A DNA stretch of 34,133 bases from an uncultured Pelagibacteraceae bacterium (GCA_902524115.1 CABZCA010000011.1:1-34133), one strand, 5' to 3'. Counted from the stretch's first letter, positions 20,971 through 29,932 are shown. Translations and numbers: made by a program. Notes: generated by a model from the letters alone, not told the origin.

Positions 20971-23900
20971 TTACATTTTTGTTGGCATAGGTTTGTTTTT
21001 ATCAATTTTATACTTTTTGAATGCATCTTCAGCATACTTTGATGCAACAAGCTGTTCATTGGCTAAAACGCTAAGGCTATAAGCAACTATGTGTTCTTTA
21101 TCTACTTCAAAAAAATTTCTTAAGTTTTTTCTTGTATCACTTCTTCCATATCCATCCGTACCTAATGAATAAAAGCTCTTTTTTGTAAAAGGTCTTATTT
21201 GATCAGCATTTATTCTCATATAGTCAGTGGCTGTAAGGATAGGACCTTGTTGTTTGCCTAAACATTCCTCTACATATGATTTTTTATTTGTTTCTGCAGG
21301 ATTTAGAAGGTTATATCTTTCAACTTCCATTCCATTTTTTCTTAACTCATTAAAACTAGTAACACTCCAAACTTCACTATCGACCTGATATTCTTTTTTA
21401 AGAATTTCTGATGCTGCCATCATTTCTCTTAGTATTGTTCCAGAGCCTAATAATTGAATTTTTGCTTCTTTAGAACCTGATGTTTCTTTAATTTTATACA
21501 TTCCCTTGAGAATTCCATTCTCACAATCATCTGGCATTGCAGGGTGAGAGTAATTTTCGTTCATTGTTGTAATATAATAAAAAATATTTTCATTTTTTTC
21601 ATGCATCCTTCTTAAACCTTCTCTAAAAATCACAGCTAATTCATAATGGAATGTTGGATCATAAGAAATACAGTTTGGAATTGTTGATGCTAACAAATGA
21701 CTATGACCATCTTGGTGTTGAAGACCTTCTCCTGCAAGTGTTGTTCTTCCTGCAGTCGCACCAATTAAAAAGCCTCTCGCTTGACTATCTCCTGCAGCCC
21801 AAGCAAAATCTCCAATTCTTTGAAAGCCAAACATAGAATAGAAAAGATAAATTGGTATCATTTCAATATCATGATTTGTATATGCTGTTCCAGCTGCTAT
21901 CCAAGAAGACATAGAACCTGCTTCAGTTATACCCTCTTCTAATACCTGACCACTTTTTTCTTCTCTATAAGATGAAAGTTGTGCTGAGTCTTCTGGCTCA
22001 TATTTTTGACCTTCATGAGCATAAATACCTATTTTTTGAAAGAAACCCTCCATTCCAAATGTTCTAGCTTCATCGGGAATAATTGGAACCAATTTTGGTG
22101 CAACATTTTTATCTCTCAAAAGATTAGTTAACATTCTTACTAATGCCATTGTTGTAGACATTTCTTTTTCGCCAGTAGACTTTTTCATAAAATCAAAAAT
22201 ATCTTTAACTGGGGCTTTAATAGGTTTTGAATATGATGTTCTCTCTGGAATAAATCCACCAAGTTCTAATCTTCTTTTTTTTAAGTATTTAATTTCTTCA
22301 GAGTTTTCGTCTGGTTTAAAATATTCAATATTTTTGACTTGAGAATCTGTTAAAGGAACATCAAACCTATCCCTGTAATACATTAAATCATCAACATCCA
22401 ATTTCTTTTGTTGGTGAGTAGTGTTTACACTTTCACCACTTTTACCCATACCATAACCTTTTATAGTTTTAGCTATTATGACTGTGGGGCTTCCTTTATG
22501 ATTAACCGCTTTATCATATGCAGCATAAACTTTGTGTGGATCATGGCCTCCTCTATTAAGTCTCCAAATATCAGTATCTGACATTGATGAAACTAATTCT
22601 GTAGTTTCAGGGTATTTGCCAAAAAACTTTTGTCTCACATAAAGCCCATTTCTTGCCTTAAATGCTTGATATTCACCATCTACGGTCTCATTCATAATTT
22701 TTACTAAATGTCCTGTCTTATCATTTGCTAAAAGTGAGTCCCAATAAGATCCCCAAATAACTTTTAGAACGTTCCAGCCACCTCCTCTAAAAATACCCTC
22801 TAATTCTTGAATTATTTTTCCATTTCCTCTTACTGGACCGTCTAATCTTTGTAAGTTGCAGTTAACAACAAATATTAAATTATCTAAATTTTCACGCGCC
22901 GCTAAACCAATTGCGCCAAGTGACTCAGGTTCATCCATTTCTCCATCTCCAAGAAAAGCCCAAACTTTTCTTCCCTCATCTTTAATTAATCCTCTATTGA
23001 TTAGGTATTTCATAAATCTTGCTTGATATATTGCTAACATTGGACCAATGCCCATTGAAACAGTTGGAAACTGCCAAAAGTTTGGCATTAGCCAAGGATG
23101 AGGATAAGATGAAAGTCCACCAGTTTTTACTTCTTGTCTAAATCTATCTAACTGCTTTTCATTTAGTCTTCCCTCAAGAAAAGCTCTTGCATACATTCCT
23201 GGTGCACTATGTCCTTGAAAATATACTAGATCACCTCCGAATTTATTATTTTTTGCTCGCCAAAAATGATTCATACCAACATCATACAAAGTTGCAGCTG
23301 ATGCAAATGTTCCTATGTGACCGCCAAGTTCAGGATGTTTTTTATTTGCTCTTACTACCATCGCAGCAGCATTCCATCTAATTAATGATCTTAACTTACG
23401 TTCTATGTTTTGGTCTCCAGGTGATCTTTTTTCCTCTTCAGGGGGTATCGTATTCACGTAAGGAGTAGTTTGAGTATGAGGTATTTTAGATCCAGCTTTA
23501 TAAGATTGATCAATTAATTGTTTAATTAAAAAATGAGCCCTTTCAGAACCATCATTTTGCAGAACTGCACTTAAGGAATCTAACCACTCTTTAGTTTCAA
23601 CAGGATCAATATCGTCATTACTACTAACCATTTTAACTTCATTAATTAATCTTGTTTGCTTGATTTGTTTTGGCTCTGTTACTTTTGTTTCAACTTTTGT
23701 GTCAGATTTAGTTGCAGTTTCTGCTTCCTCTATCAATTTCTCTGTCGAAGGCGGAATTTTTTCGTCTAAAGTTTTATTAATTTTGTCATGTTCATCTTTA
23801 TTTTCTGAAGAGATAGTTAATATCAAATCACCTTTTGAAACTTTATCACCAATTTTTACATTTATATTTTCAATTGTGCCTTCATATTCAGATGGTACTT

Positions 23901-24036
23901 CAACACTTGATTTGTCACTTTCTAAAGTGACAACAGGGTCATTTTTATTGATTTTATCGCCTTTTTTTACAAGTACTTCGATTATTTCAACGTTTTCAAA
24001 GTCTCCTATATCAGGAACTAATAAATCTAGATTCAT
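20971..24036 (-). CDS. aceE: Pyruvate dehydrogenase E1 (homodimeric) with N-terminal lipoyl domain
   Basis: A 1021-residue fusion. Residues 1-77 are a complete lipoyl domain (LVPDIGDFENVEIIEV, with the lipoylation site Lys42 in LESDKSSVEVPS). An acidic/lysine linker (about 78-138) leads to an E1 of about 880 residues, the normal length of AceE. The thiamine diphosphate motif runs from GDGEMDEP (363-370) to NCNLQRLDG (392-400), and substrate-site sequences such as GHSAPG and GEGLQHQDGHS are present. The enzyme decarboxylates pyruvate and reductively acetylates lipoate, here on its own N-terminal domain or a neighbour's. It heads the operon and diverges from the tRNA gene. No clear Shine-Dalgarno precedes the ATG. 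Confidence 0.95.
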   Translation of the reverse strand: MNLDLLVPDIGDFENVEIIEVLVKKGDKINKNDPVVTLESDKSSVEVPSEYEGTIENINVKIGDKVSKGDLILTISSENKDEHDKINKTLDEKIPPSTEKLIEEAETATKSDTKVETKVTEPKQIKQTRLINEVKMVSSNDDIDPVETKEWLDSLSAVLQNDGSERAHFLIKQLIDQSYKAGSKIPHTQTTPYVNTIPPEEEKRSPGDQNIERKLRSLIRWNAAAMVVRANKKHPELGGHIGTFASAATLYDVGMNHFWRAKNNKFGGDLVYFQGHSAPGMYARAFLEGRLNEKQLDRFRQEVKTGGLSSYPHPWLMPNFWQFPTVSMGIGPMLAIYQARFMKYLINRGLIKDEGRKVWAFLGDGEMDEPESLGAIGLAARENLDNLIFVVNCNLQRLDGPVRGNGKIIQELEGIFRGGGWNVLKVIWGSYWDSLLANDKTGHLVKIMNETVDGEYQAFKARNGLYVRQKFFGKYPETTELVSSMSDTDIWRLNRGGHDPHKVYAAYDKAVNHKGSPTVIIAKTIKGYGMGKSGESVNTTHQQKKLDVDDLMYYRDRFDVPLTDSQVKNIEYFKPDENSEEIKYLKKRRLELGGFIPERTSYSKPIKAPVKDIFDFMKKSTGEKEMSTTMALVRMLTNLLRDKNVAPKLVPIIPDEARTFGMEGFFQKIGIYAHEGQKYEPEDSAQLSSYREEKSGQVLEEGITEAGSMSSWIAAGTAYTNHDIEMIPIYLFYSMFGFQRIGDFAWAAGDSQARGFLIGATAGRTTLAGEGLQHQDGHSHLLASTIPNCISYDPTFHYELAVIFREGLRRMHEKNENIFYYITTMNENYSHPAMPDDCENGILKGMYKIKETSGSKEAKIQLLGSGTILREMMAASEILKKEYQVDSEVWSVTSFNELRKNGMEVERYNLLNPAETNKKSYVEECLGKQQGPILTATDYMRINADQIRPFTKKSFYSLGTDGYGRSDTRKNLRNFFEVDKEHIVAYSLSVLANEQLVASKYAEDAFKKYKIDKNKPMPTKM

Positions 24037-24111
24037 TTTTGTAATATATATATCAATATTTGCTAAAAAAATAATTTACATTATTAATTATGTATAAAAA
24101 CTGTACAAATT

Positions 24112-24188
24112 GCGCCTGTAGCTCAATTGGATAGAGCGCTTGGCTACGGACCAGGAGGTTCTGGGTTCAACTCCTAGCAGGCGCACCA
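24112..24188 (+). tRNA. tRNA-Arg (anticodon ACG), CCA encoded
   Basis: A complete cloverleaf. The acceptor stem GCGCCTG pairs perfectly with CAGGCGC, the D-stem GCTC pairs with GAGC, the anticodon stem CTTGG pairs with CCAGG around loop CTACGGA, and the T-stem CTGGG pairs with CCTAG around TTCAACT. The anticodon ACG at positions 34-36 reads CGN arginine codons after deamination of A34 to inosine, which needs TadA. The discriminator A and CCA are encoded (24185-24188). A -10-like TATAAA lies at 24093-24098 without a convincing -35. Confidence 0.97.
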
Positions 24189-24202
24189 AAATGGAAGGAT
24201 AA

Positions 24203-24286
24203 ATGAAAATATCACTTGAAAAATCTGTAATATATTTCTTTTGTTTAGTTTTATTATTTATACTAATTATGACAATAATCCTTTAA
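24203..24286 (+). CDS. 27-residue hydrophobic peptide, possible small membrane protein
   Basis: An ATG at 24203 opens MKISLEKSVIYFFCLVLLF and continues to LIMTIIL: a short charged start followed by one hydrophobic helix (about 8-27). A strong GGAAGGA stands just upstream, spaced only three bases from the ATG. The TAA overlaps the ATG of the thioesterase (TAATG), so it may serve mainly as a coupling leader. It sits 14 bp after the tRNA gene. No family is recognised. It could be a real single-span protein or a chance reading frame. Confidence 0.45.
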   Translation: MKISLEKSVIYFFCLVLLFILIMTIIL

Positions 24287-24711
24287 TGAAAAAAAAATTT
24301 GAACAATTAAGTAATAAGCCAAGCTATATGAAACATAATGGTGGTTTATTGTTTAGATCAATTACTAAAAAAAAATTCGAGTTTAAAACTAAGATTAAAA
24401 AAACACATTTAAATAAAGCTGGGATAACCCATGGTGGTTATATTTGTACAATCATTGATGCTGGAGCAGGTACTGCTTGTCATAGAGCAAGTGGAAATAA
24501 ACCATGCGTAACTATTTCATTGGATATAAAATTTATAGCTCCCTCTAACATTGGAGACGAATTATTGGGAACAGTAGAAATTCAAAAAGTTACAAAGTCA
24601 ATGGTATTTATAAATTGCAAACTCAAGTATAAAAATAAATTAATTGCAAGCGCGGTTGGGATTTGGAAAATTTTAAGAAGACCTCTTCCAAATGCTGGAC
24701 TAGGTGGATAG
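24286..24711 (+). CDS. PaaI-family hotdog-fold thioesterase
   Basis: A 141-residue protein with the hotdog thioesterase pattern: HLNKAGITHGGYICTIIDAG holds the HGG loop and the catalytic-helix aspartate, followed by VTISLDIKFIAPSNIGD. Such enzymes hydrolyse acyl-CoA thioesters in the cytoplasm, often phenylacetyl-CoA or medium-chain intermediates; the substrate here is open. The ATG at 24286 is chosen because it overlaps the stop of the preceding 27-residue frame; a TTG at 24241 would add 15 unrelated residues. It ends 3 bp before the end of the convergent TRAP permease. Confidence 0.85.
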   Translation: MKKKFEQLSNKPSYMKHNGGLLFRSITKKKFEFKTKIKKTHLNKAGITHGGYICTIIDAGAGTACHRASGNKPCVTISLDIKFIAPSNIGDELLGTVEIQKVTKSMVFINCKLKYKNKLIASAVGIWKILRRPLPNAGLGG

Positions 24712-24714
24712 ATT

Positions 24715-26700
24715 TTATTTTCTTAATTGAAGGATAAATATTGGCAACACTAAAACTAAGCCAATAATTGATGAACCTAAACCAGGTGCAATAAATAATA
24801 ATGAAATAATTCCCAAATACCATCTTTGAAAGGTAGAAACTCTTTTAAATAGATAGCCTGTAAATCCAATTCCAATCAAACCAATTCCAATCATTGCAGA
24901 TATTAAAGTTACAAAAAAATCATAAAAATTAAATCCTTGGGCAACCAGTAATAGAGATGGTGAATAAACAAATACAAAAGGCACAAGGGCTTTTGCAATT
25001 CCTAATCTAAATGCAGTATTACCCGTGGTAAATGGATTTGAACCTGCGATTCCAGCAGCAGCATATGCTGCAAGAGCAACAGGCGGTGTTATGTCAGCTA
25101 AGACACCATAATAAAACACAAAAAAGTGAGAAACAATTGGCTCAATTTGTAATTGAGTAAGAGCAGGCGCAGCAACAGCAACTAGTATTATGTATGTTGC
25201 AGTAGTTGGTACTCCTGTACCCATAAATATGCATGATATTGCAATTAATATTAGTGAGAAAAATAATGTTAGATCGGCTAAAGAAAAATAATTAAAAGGT
25301 AAAAAGTTTAAGAAGAAACCTCCAATATCACCAGCCGTTTGGATTACTACATAACCTAATCTAAAACCAACACCTGTTAGTGTAACTACACCAACTATTA
25401 TCCCTATTGATGTTGCAGCGGCTCCAACAGCCAAAGTATTCTTTGCTCCTCTTGCAAGACATTCAAATAGGTCGTTAAAAGTAAGTCTATTTTTTTTTCT
25501 AATAAATCCAATAACAACACATGCAATTATTCCATTTACTGCAGCATAATCTGGAGTCCGACCAACTAAAATTAAATATACCAAGATAAACAATGGAACT
25601 ATTGCAAGCCAATTGTCTCGTATAATTTTTATAAATTTAGGAACCTCACTTTCGTTTAAACCTCTAAGTCCTAATTTTTTTGCCTCTAAATGAACCATTA
25701 CAAAAATTCCAAAATAGTGAAGCAGTGCTGGAATTAATGCAGCTGCTAAAATATCCCTTAAAGGCAATTCTAAATATTCGACCATAATAAAGGCAGCAGC
25801 TCCTAAAATAGGTGGAGTTATTTGTCCACCAGTAGATGCTGTGGCTTCTACAGCACCAGAAAAATGTGGAGGATATCCAACTTTTTTCATTGCAGGTATT
25901 GTTAAAGATCCGGTTGTTACTGTATTTGCAATTGAGGAACCAGATATGGTTCCTAAAAATGCTGAAGAAAAAATTGCAACTTTCGCTGGTCCACCTGAAT
26001 ATCTTCCAGCTATTACCATTGCCAAATCAATAAATAATTGTCCTAGTCCTATTCGTGTTGCAAGTACACCAAATAAAATAAATAAAAAAACATATTGAGC
26101 CATAACACCAACAGCGATTCCATAAATTCCTTGGTTAGTTATATAAATATGATTTACAAATCCTGCCCAACTACTACCACCGTGTTTTAAAGCTCCAGGG
26201 AAAATAGGACCATAAAGTGCAAAAATCATAAATATTATACATATTAATGGAAGTGTGTATCCAATAGATCTCCTTGCAGCTTCAAGGGTCAAAATTATAA
26301 GTATTGATCCCATGATAACTTCAGTACTTGAAGGATTTCCTACTCTGCTAGCTAATATTTCAGGAGGTAATAAAGGTAAATAAAGTGCAGTTATTACAAC
26401 AAGAATTGAAAAAATAATATCTATTATAGGAACTTTACTTTTTGATTTGTCATCAGGAAAACTTTTCCAATTATAAAATAGAAACACTAGACCAACTACA
26501 AAAGAGATGTGTATACCTCTATGAAGTATGTCTCTAATTGTTCCAAATCCTGAAGCATAAAAATGGTAAATTGACATCGCAACTAGTGCGATAAACGTCA
26601 ATAATTTTAAAAAATTTTTTAATTTTCTTTCGTTACTTTTTATTTCAAACTTTTCTTCAAGTTTTGAAACTTCTTCAGGAGAAATATTAAATTGAGACAT
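24715..26700 (-). CDS. TRAP transporter permease, fused 4TM/12TM (TAXI type)
   Basis: A 661-residue polytopic inner-membrane protein joining the small (DctQ-like) and large (DctM-like) subunits. A cytoplasmic start (MSQFNISPEEVSKLEEKFEI) is followed by the N-terminal helices and then the DctM-like domain, with GTISGSSIANTVTTGSLTIP and FMGTGVPTTATYIILVAVAAP as conserved loops. TRAP systems take up organic acids and related solutes with a sodium gradient. The solute-binding partner is encoded immediately upstream. A strong hairpin stands between the two genes and its 3' arm contains the only AGGG near this ATG. Confidence 0.95.
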   Translation of the reverse strand: MSQFNISPEEVSKLEEKFEIKSNERKLKNFLKLLTFIALVAMSIYHFYASGFGTIRDILHRGIHISFVVGLVFLFYNWKSFPDDKSKSKVPIIDIIFSILVVITALYLPLLPPEILASRVGNPSSTEVIMGSILIILTLEAARRSIGYTLPLICIIFMIFALYGPIFPGALKHGGSSWAGFVNHIYITNQGIYGIAVGVMAQYVFLFILFGVLATRIGLGQLFIDLAMVIAGRYSGGPAKVAIFSSAFLGTISGSSIANTVTTGSLTIPAMKKVGYPPHFSGAVEATASTGGQITPPILGAAAFIMVEYLELPLRDILAAALIPALLHYFGIFVMVHLEAKKLGLRGLNESEVPKFIKIIRDNWLAIVPLFILVYLILVGRTPDYAAVNGIIACVVIGFIRKKNRLTFNDLFECLARGAKNTLAVGAAATSIGIIVGVVTLTGVGFRLGYVVIQTAGDIGGFFLNFLPFNYFSLADLTLFFSLILIAISCIFMGTGVPTTATYIILVAVAAPALTQLQIEPIVSHFFVFYYGVLADITPPVALAAYAAAGIAGSNPFTTGNTAFRLGIAKALVPFVFVYSPSLLLVAQGFNFYDFFVTLISAMIGIGLIGIGFTGYLFKRVSTFQRWYLGIISLLFIAPGLGSSIIGLVLVLPIFILQLRK

Positions 26701-26705
26701 AATAA

Positions 26706-26731
26706 TGCCCTAGATCTAATGACCTAGGGCA
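26706..26731 (-). promoter_or_regulatory. Intercistronic hairpin between TAXI binding protein and TRAP permease
   Basis: TGCCCTAG (26706-26713) and CTAGGGCA (26724-26731) form a perfect 8-bp stem with a 10-base loop. On the transcript it begins about 26 bases after the binding-protein stop and ends 5 bases before the permease ATG. There is no U-run long enough for a strong terminator. The likely roles are protecting the upstream message or hiding the AGGG that is the only Shine-Dalgarno candidate for the permease. Either would give much more binding protein than permease, which is normal for such systems. Confidence 0.65.
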
Positions 26732-26757
26732 CAATTTATTTTAGAATACTTATAAAT

Positions 26758-27765
26758 TTAATTTATAAGTCCTGCTTCTTTATAGAACTTTTCTGCGCCA
26801 GGATGTAACGGTACTCCTACTCCAGAAAGAGCTGTATCAGGTGTAATTGTTTTACCTTTAGCATGACCAACATCCATTAGCTTTCTAGATTCTTTATTCC
26901 ATAAAGCTTTAGTGATTTGATAGATTAGCTCATTATCTTCTTTTGCAGATGTAAACCATTGGGCACCTACTGCTACAGTATTTACCTCATCAACTCCTTC
27001 ATATGTTCCTGAAGGAATTGGGCTTTGTGAGAAAAATCCGTATTTTGAAGTTAATGCTTTAGCTCCTGCACCATCTATAGGAACTAATTTTACATCAACT
27101 GCAGATGCTAACTCAACAATAGCTCCTGTTGGAAAACCTGCTACAACAAAAATTGCATCAACTTTACCATTTCTTAGTGCGTCTGTAGCTGCTTTACCTT
27201 TTAATGCTTCAGCTTTTACATCACTAGTACTTAAACCATTAGACTCTAAAATTAATTTAGCGTCAACATACGTACCAGATCCAGGTTCGTCGAGTGATAC
27301 TCTTTTACCTTTTAGGTCTTTAACAGAATTAATATTGCTTTTTTTGAGCGCAACTAAATGAATGTGTTCTTGAAAAAGTGCTGCAATAGTTCTTAAGTCT
27401 TTTGCTGGTTCTTTTCCTTCCATAGTTCCGGTACCAGTGTAAGCCCAATAAGCTACATCAGACTGTGCAAATCCTGAATTTCTTAAACCTGAAATAATAG
27501 CATTTACATTATCTACTGATCCTCTTGATGAAACAGCAGATGCAATTAAGTTAGGAACTCCACAACTTCCACCTTTACCACATTCTCTTGATCCTGGCGG
27601 TTTAGAAATTGCATTTGCAATCATTCCACCAACTGGATAATAAGTGTAAGCCGTTCCTCCTGTACCAATTGTAAAAAATTTTAGTTCTTGAGCAAACGAT
27701 TTACCTGACAAACCAAGTGTCAGAAGTAATATCATAAGAGAACTTTTGAATAAGTTTTTTATCAT
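26758..27765 (-). CDS. TAXI-family TRAP transporter solute-binding protein
   Basis: A 335-residue periplasmic binding protein. Residues 1-25 are a signal peptide (basic start, hydrophobic core, SFA cleavage before Gln26). The mature N-terminus FFTIGTGGTAYTYYPVGGMI is the TAXI signature. Two cysteines in SRECGKGGSCGVPN may form a disulfide. VSLDEPGSGTYVDAKLIL is the second conserved segment. Known TAXI ligands include glutamate and other dicarboxylates, but the ligand here is not determined. A good Shine-Dalgarno GGAG (27774-27771) lies five bases before the ATG. It follows the acetoacetyl-CoA synthetase after a 76-bp gap. Confidence 0.95.
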   Translation of the reverse strand: MIKNLFKSSLMILLLTLGLSGKSFAQELKFFTIGTGGTAYTYYPVGGMIANAISKPPGSRECGKGGSCGVPNLIASAVSSRGSVDNVNAIISGLRNSGFAQSDVAYWAYTGTGTMEGKEPAKDLRTIAALFQEHIHLVALKKSNINSVKDLKGKRVSLDEPGSGTYVDAKLILESNGLSTSDVKAEALKGKAATDALRNGKVDAIFVVAGFPTGAIVELASAVDVKLVPIDGAGAKALTSKYGFFSQSPIPSGTYEGVDEVNTVAVGAQWFTSAKEDNELIYQITKALWNKESRKLMDVGHAKGKTITPDTALSGVGVPLHPGAEKFYKEAGLIN

Positions 27766-27770
27766 TTTTA

Positions 27771-27774
27771 CTCC
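27771..27774 (-). promoter_or_regulatory. Strong ribosome binding site of the TAXI binding protein
   Basis: GGAG on the minus strand, five bases from the ATG at 27765. It stands out because most starts in this window lack a clear Shine-Dalgarno, and it fits a protein made in large amounts. Confidence 0.6.
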
Positions 27775-27841
27775 AATCTATTAATTATTATTACTATTTA
27801 ATATTAATCAATTATTATTGTCTATATAAATTTAGGAGTAT

Positions 27842-29800
27842 TTATGGTGTTTTAAGTTCATCCAAATTTTTAAATTCATTTAAAATATTAGGATTTATAA
27901 GAGCTTGAATATTTTTTATTTTTATTCCCTCAACAGTATTTCTAACTGCGATCTCAACTATTTTTCCATTTTTTGTTCTTGGTATATCTGAGACCTCAAT
28001 TATTTTTTTGGGTACATGCCGTGGGGATGCATCTTTACGTATAGCCTTCTTCAAATTAAAATATAAATCTTCATTTAACGACTTAGGTTTCTTTAGAACA
28101 ACAAATAATATAATTCTTACATCATTATCCCATTTCTGACCAATAACAATTGACTCTTTAACTTCCTTAAATTTATCAACTACGGAATATATCTCAGCAG
28201 TACCCAACCTTGCTCCACCAGGATTTAGTGTAGCATCTGATCTTCCATAAATTACATAACCTCCGTTAGATTTTCTTTCAGCAAAATCTCCATGATGCCA
28301 AACATTTTCAAATTTTTTGAAATATGCACCCTTATATTTTTTATTATTCTTATCATTCCAAAATAATTTTGGCATTGAAGGAAAAGGAGATTTGCAAACT
28401 AATTCTCCTTTTTGATTTATTAAAGATTTTCCTTTTTCAGAAAAAACATCAGTATTCATCCCTAATCCATTATTTTGGATCTGTCCCCTGTAAACTGGTG
28501 AATATATATTTCCTAACACGAAGCATGATACTAAGTCTGTTCCACCTGCAATAGAGGCTAAATGAACATTTTTTTTAATATTTTTATAAACATAATCAAA
28601 ACCTTCAGATGATAAGGGTGATCCAGTAGAACAAATAATTTTGAGATAATTTAGTTTATATTTATTTTTAATCTTTAAATTAAGCTTTTTTAATTGATCA
28701 ATGTACTTAGCACTTATACCAAAGAGAGAAATTTTTTCTTTCTCAGCTATTTTAAATAGTAAATCGTTTCTTTTATGCATTGGAAAACCATCAAATAGTA
28801 CAATAGAAGCTTTTGATGCCAAAAAAGTCATTAACCAATTCCACATCATCCACCCACAAGTTGTAAAATAAAATACATTATCTCCTTCCTTAACATCACA
28901 ATGAAGTTTATGTTCTTTTAGATGCTGTAATAAAACTCCACCAGCTCTGTGACATATGCATTTTGGTTTCCCAGTTGTTCCACTTGAATATAAAATTGCT
29001 AGTTCTTTATCAAAATCAAATTTTTTAAATGAATAATTTTTATCTTTTTTATCTTTAAGCTTATTGTAATAGAAAATTTTAATTCCCTTGATCTTATTTT
29101 GTTTTAAGTTTTTTTTACCAGGATAATTAGCAATTAGAACACATTTAATAGATTTAATTTTTTTTAGAATAGCTGGTAATCTTTCAAGTACATTAATCTC
29201 TTTACCATTATAATAATACCTATCTGTAATTATTAATAGCTTCGGTTTAATTTGAGAAAATCTCTCTATAACACCTTGTATACCAAAGTCTGGGGAACAT
29301 GATGACCAAATGGCTCCGATAGCACTAGTTGCTAAAAAACTCTCAACTGTCTCAATTTGATTTGCTGTATACGCTGCAATTCTGTCTTTTTCTTTAATTT
29401 TATTATCTTTAAAAAATTTAATTAATTTTAAAGTGTTATTATTTAATTCATTCCAAGATTTTTCTTCTCGGTATCCATTTTCACTAATAAATGTAACAGC
29501 TTTTGAATTGTCATTTTTAGACAACAAGTTTTCTGCATAATTTAATTTGGATTTTACTAAAAATTTACTTTTTATAATTTCTTTTGGAAAATAAAACTTA
29601 TTATTTTTAATACCTTTTATATTTGAAAATTCCCATATAGAGGACCAGAAAAGCTTTTGATTTTTGATAGTCCAATTGAATAATTTTTTAAAATTTTTCT
29701 CAGGCTTATAATTAAATTTATTTGCTAAAAACTTTTCAAATTCAAATAAATTTGATTTTGATTTTGTTTGAAAATTTGCTTCCCACAGTTTCTGAGGCAT
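27842..29800 (-). CDS. Acetoacetyl-CoA synthetase (acetoacetate-CoA ligase)
   Basis: A 652-residue ANL-superfamily enzyme of the usual length for this family. The N-terminal ACAS_N region begins LWEANFQTKSKSNLFEF. The ATP-binding loop is LYSSGTTGKPKCICH; GGTDLVSCFV and YGRSDATLNPGGARLGTAEI follow. The C-terminal catalytic lysine lies in IPRTKNGKIVEIAVRNTV. It activates acetoacetate with ATP and CoA to acetoacetyl-CoA, opening ketone bodies to the thiolase pathway. The gene is probably the first of a unit with the TRAP-TAXI genes, which lie on the same strand, suggesting but not proving that the transporter imports a related carboxylate. Confidence 0.9.
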   Translation of the reverse strand: MPQKLWEANFQTKSKSNLFEFEKFLANKFNYKPEKNFKKLFNWTIKNQKLFWSSIWEFSNIKGIKNNKFYFPKEIIKSKFLVKSKLNYAENLLSKNDNSKAVTFISENGYREEKSWNELNNNTLKLIKFFKDNKIKEKDRIAAYTANQIETVESFLATSAIGAIWSSCSPDFGIQGVIERFSQIKPKLLIITDRYYYNGKEINVLERLPAILKKIKSIKCVLIANYPGKKNLKQNKIKGIKIFYYNKLKDKKDKNYSFKKFDFDKELAILYSSGTTGKPKCICHRAGGVLLQHLKEHKLHCDVKEGDNVFYFTTCGWMMWNWLMTFLASKASIVLFDGFPMHKRNDLLFKIAEKEKISLFGISAKYIDQLKKLNLKIKNKYKLNYLKIICSTGSPLSSEGFDYVYKNIKKNVHLASIAGGTDLVSCFVLGNIYSPVYRGQIQNNGLGMNTDVFSEKGKSLINQKGELVCKSPFPSMPKLFWNDKNNKKYKGAYFKKFENVWHHGDFAERKSNGGYVIYGRSDATLNPGGARLGTAEIYSVVDKFKEVKESIVIGQKWDNDVRIILFVVLKKPKSLNEDLYFNLKKAIRKDASPRHVPKKIIEVSDIPRTKNGKIVEIAVRNTVEGIKIKNIQALINPNILNEFKNLDELKTP

Positions 29801-29903
29801 AAAAAAATATATTTAATTTTTAGAAATTATGATAACCTTAAAACATTAAATAATAAAAATGAGAACTTTTTCCTCAATGATTCGGACTAGTTTTAGCCCA
29901 TTT

Positions 29904-29931
29904 TTGTTCTTTAGAGGTAACAATATATAGT
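29904..29931 (+). promoter_or_regulatory. Candidate promoter of the helicase-terB-fdxA-carD operon
   Basis: TTGTTC (29904-29909) and TATAGT (29926-29931) are spaced by 16 bp. Transcription would start near 29938, after the TTG at 29933 but before the ATG at 29963, which supports the latter as the helicase start. It lies in the 132-bp region divergent from acetoacetyl-CoA synthetase; no other clear signal was seen there. Confidence 0.4.
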
Positions 29932-29932
29932 A

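Noticed and set aside
24241..24285. TTG start at 24241 adding 15 residues to the thioesterase
   Set aside because: The added residues do not fit the family, and the ATG at 24286 is coupled to the preceding stop (TAATG).
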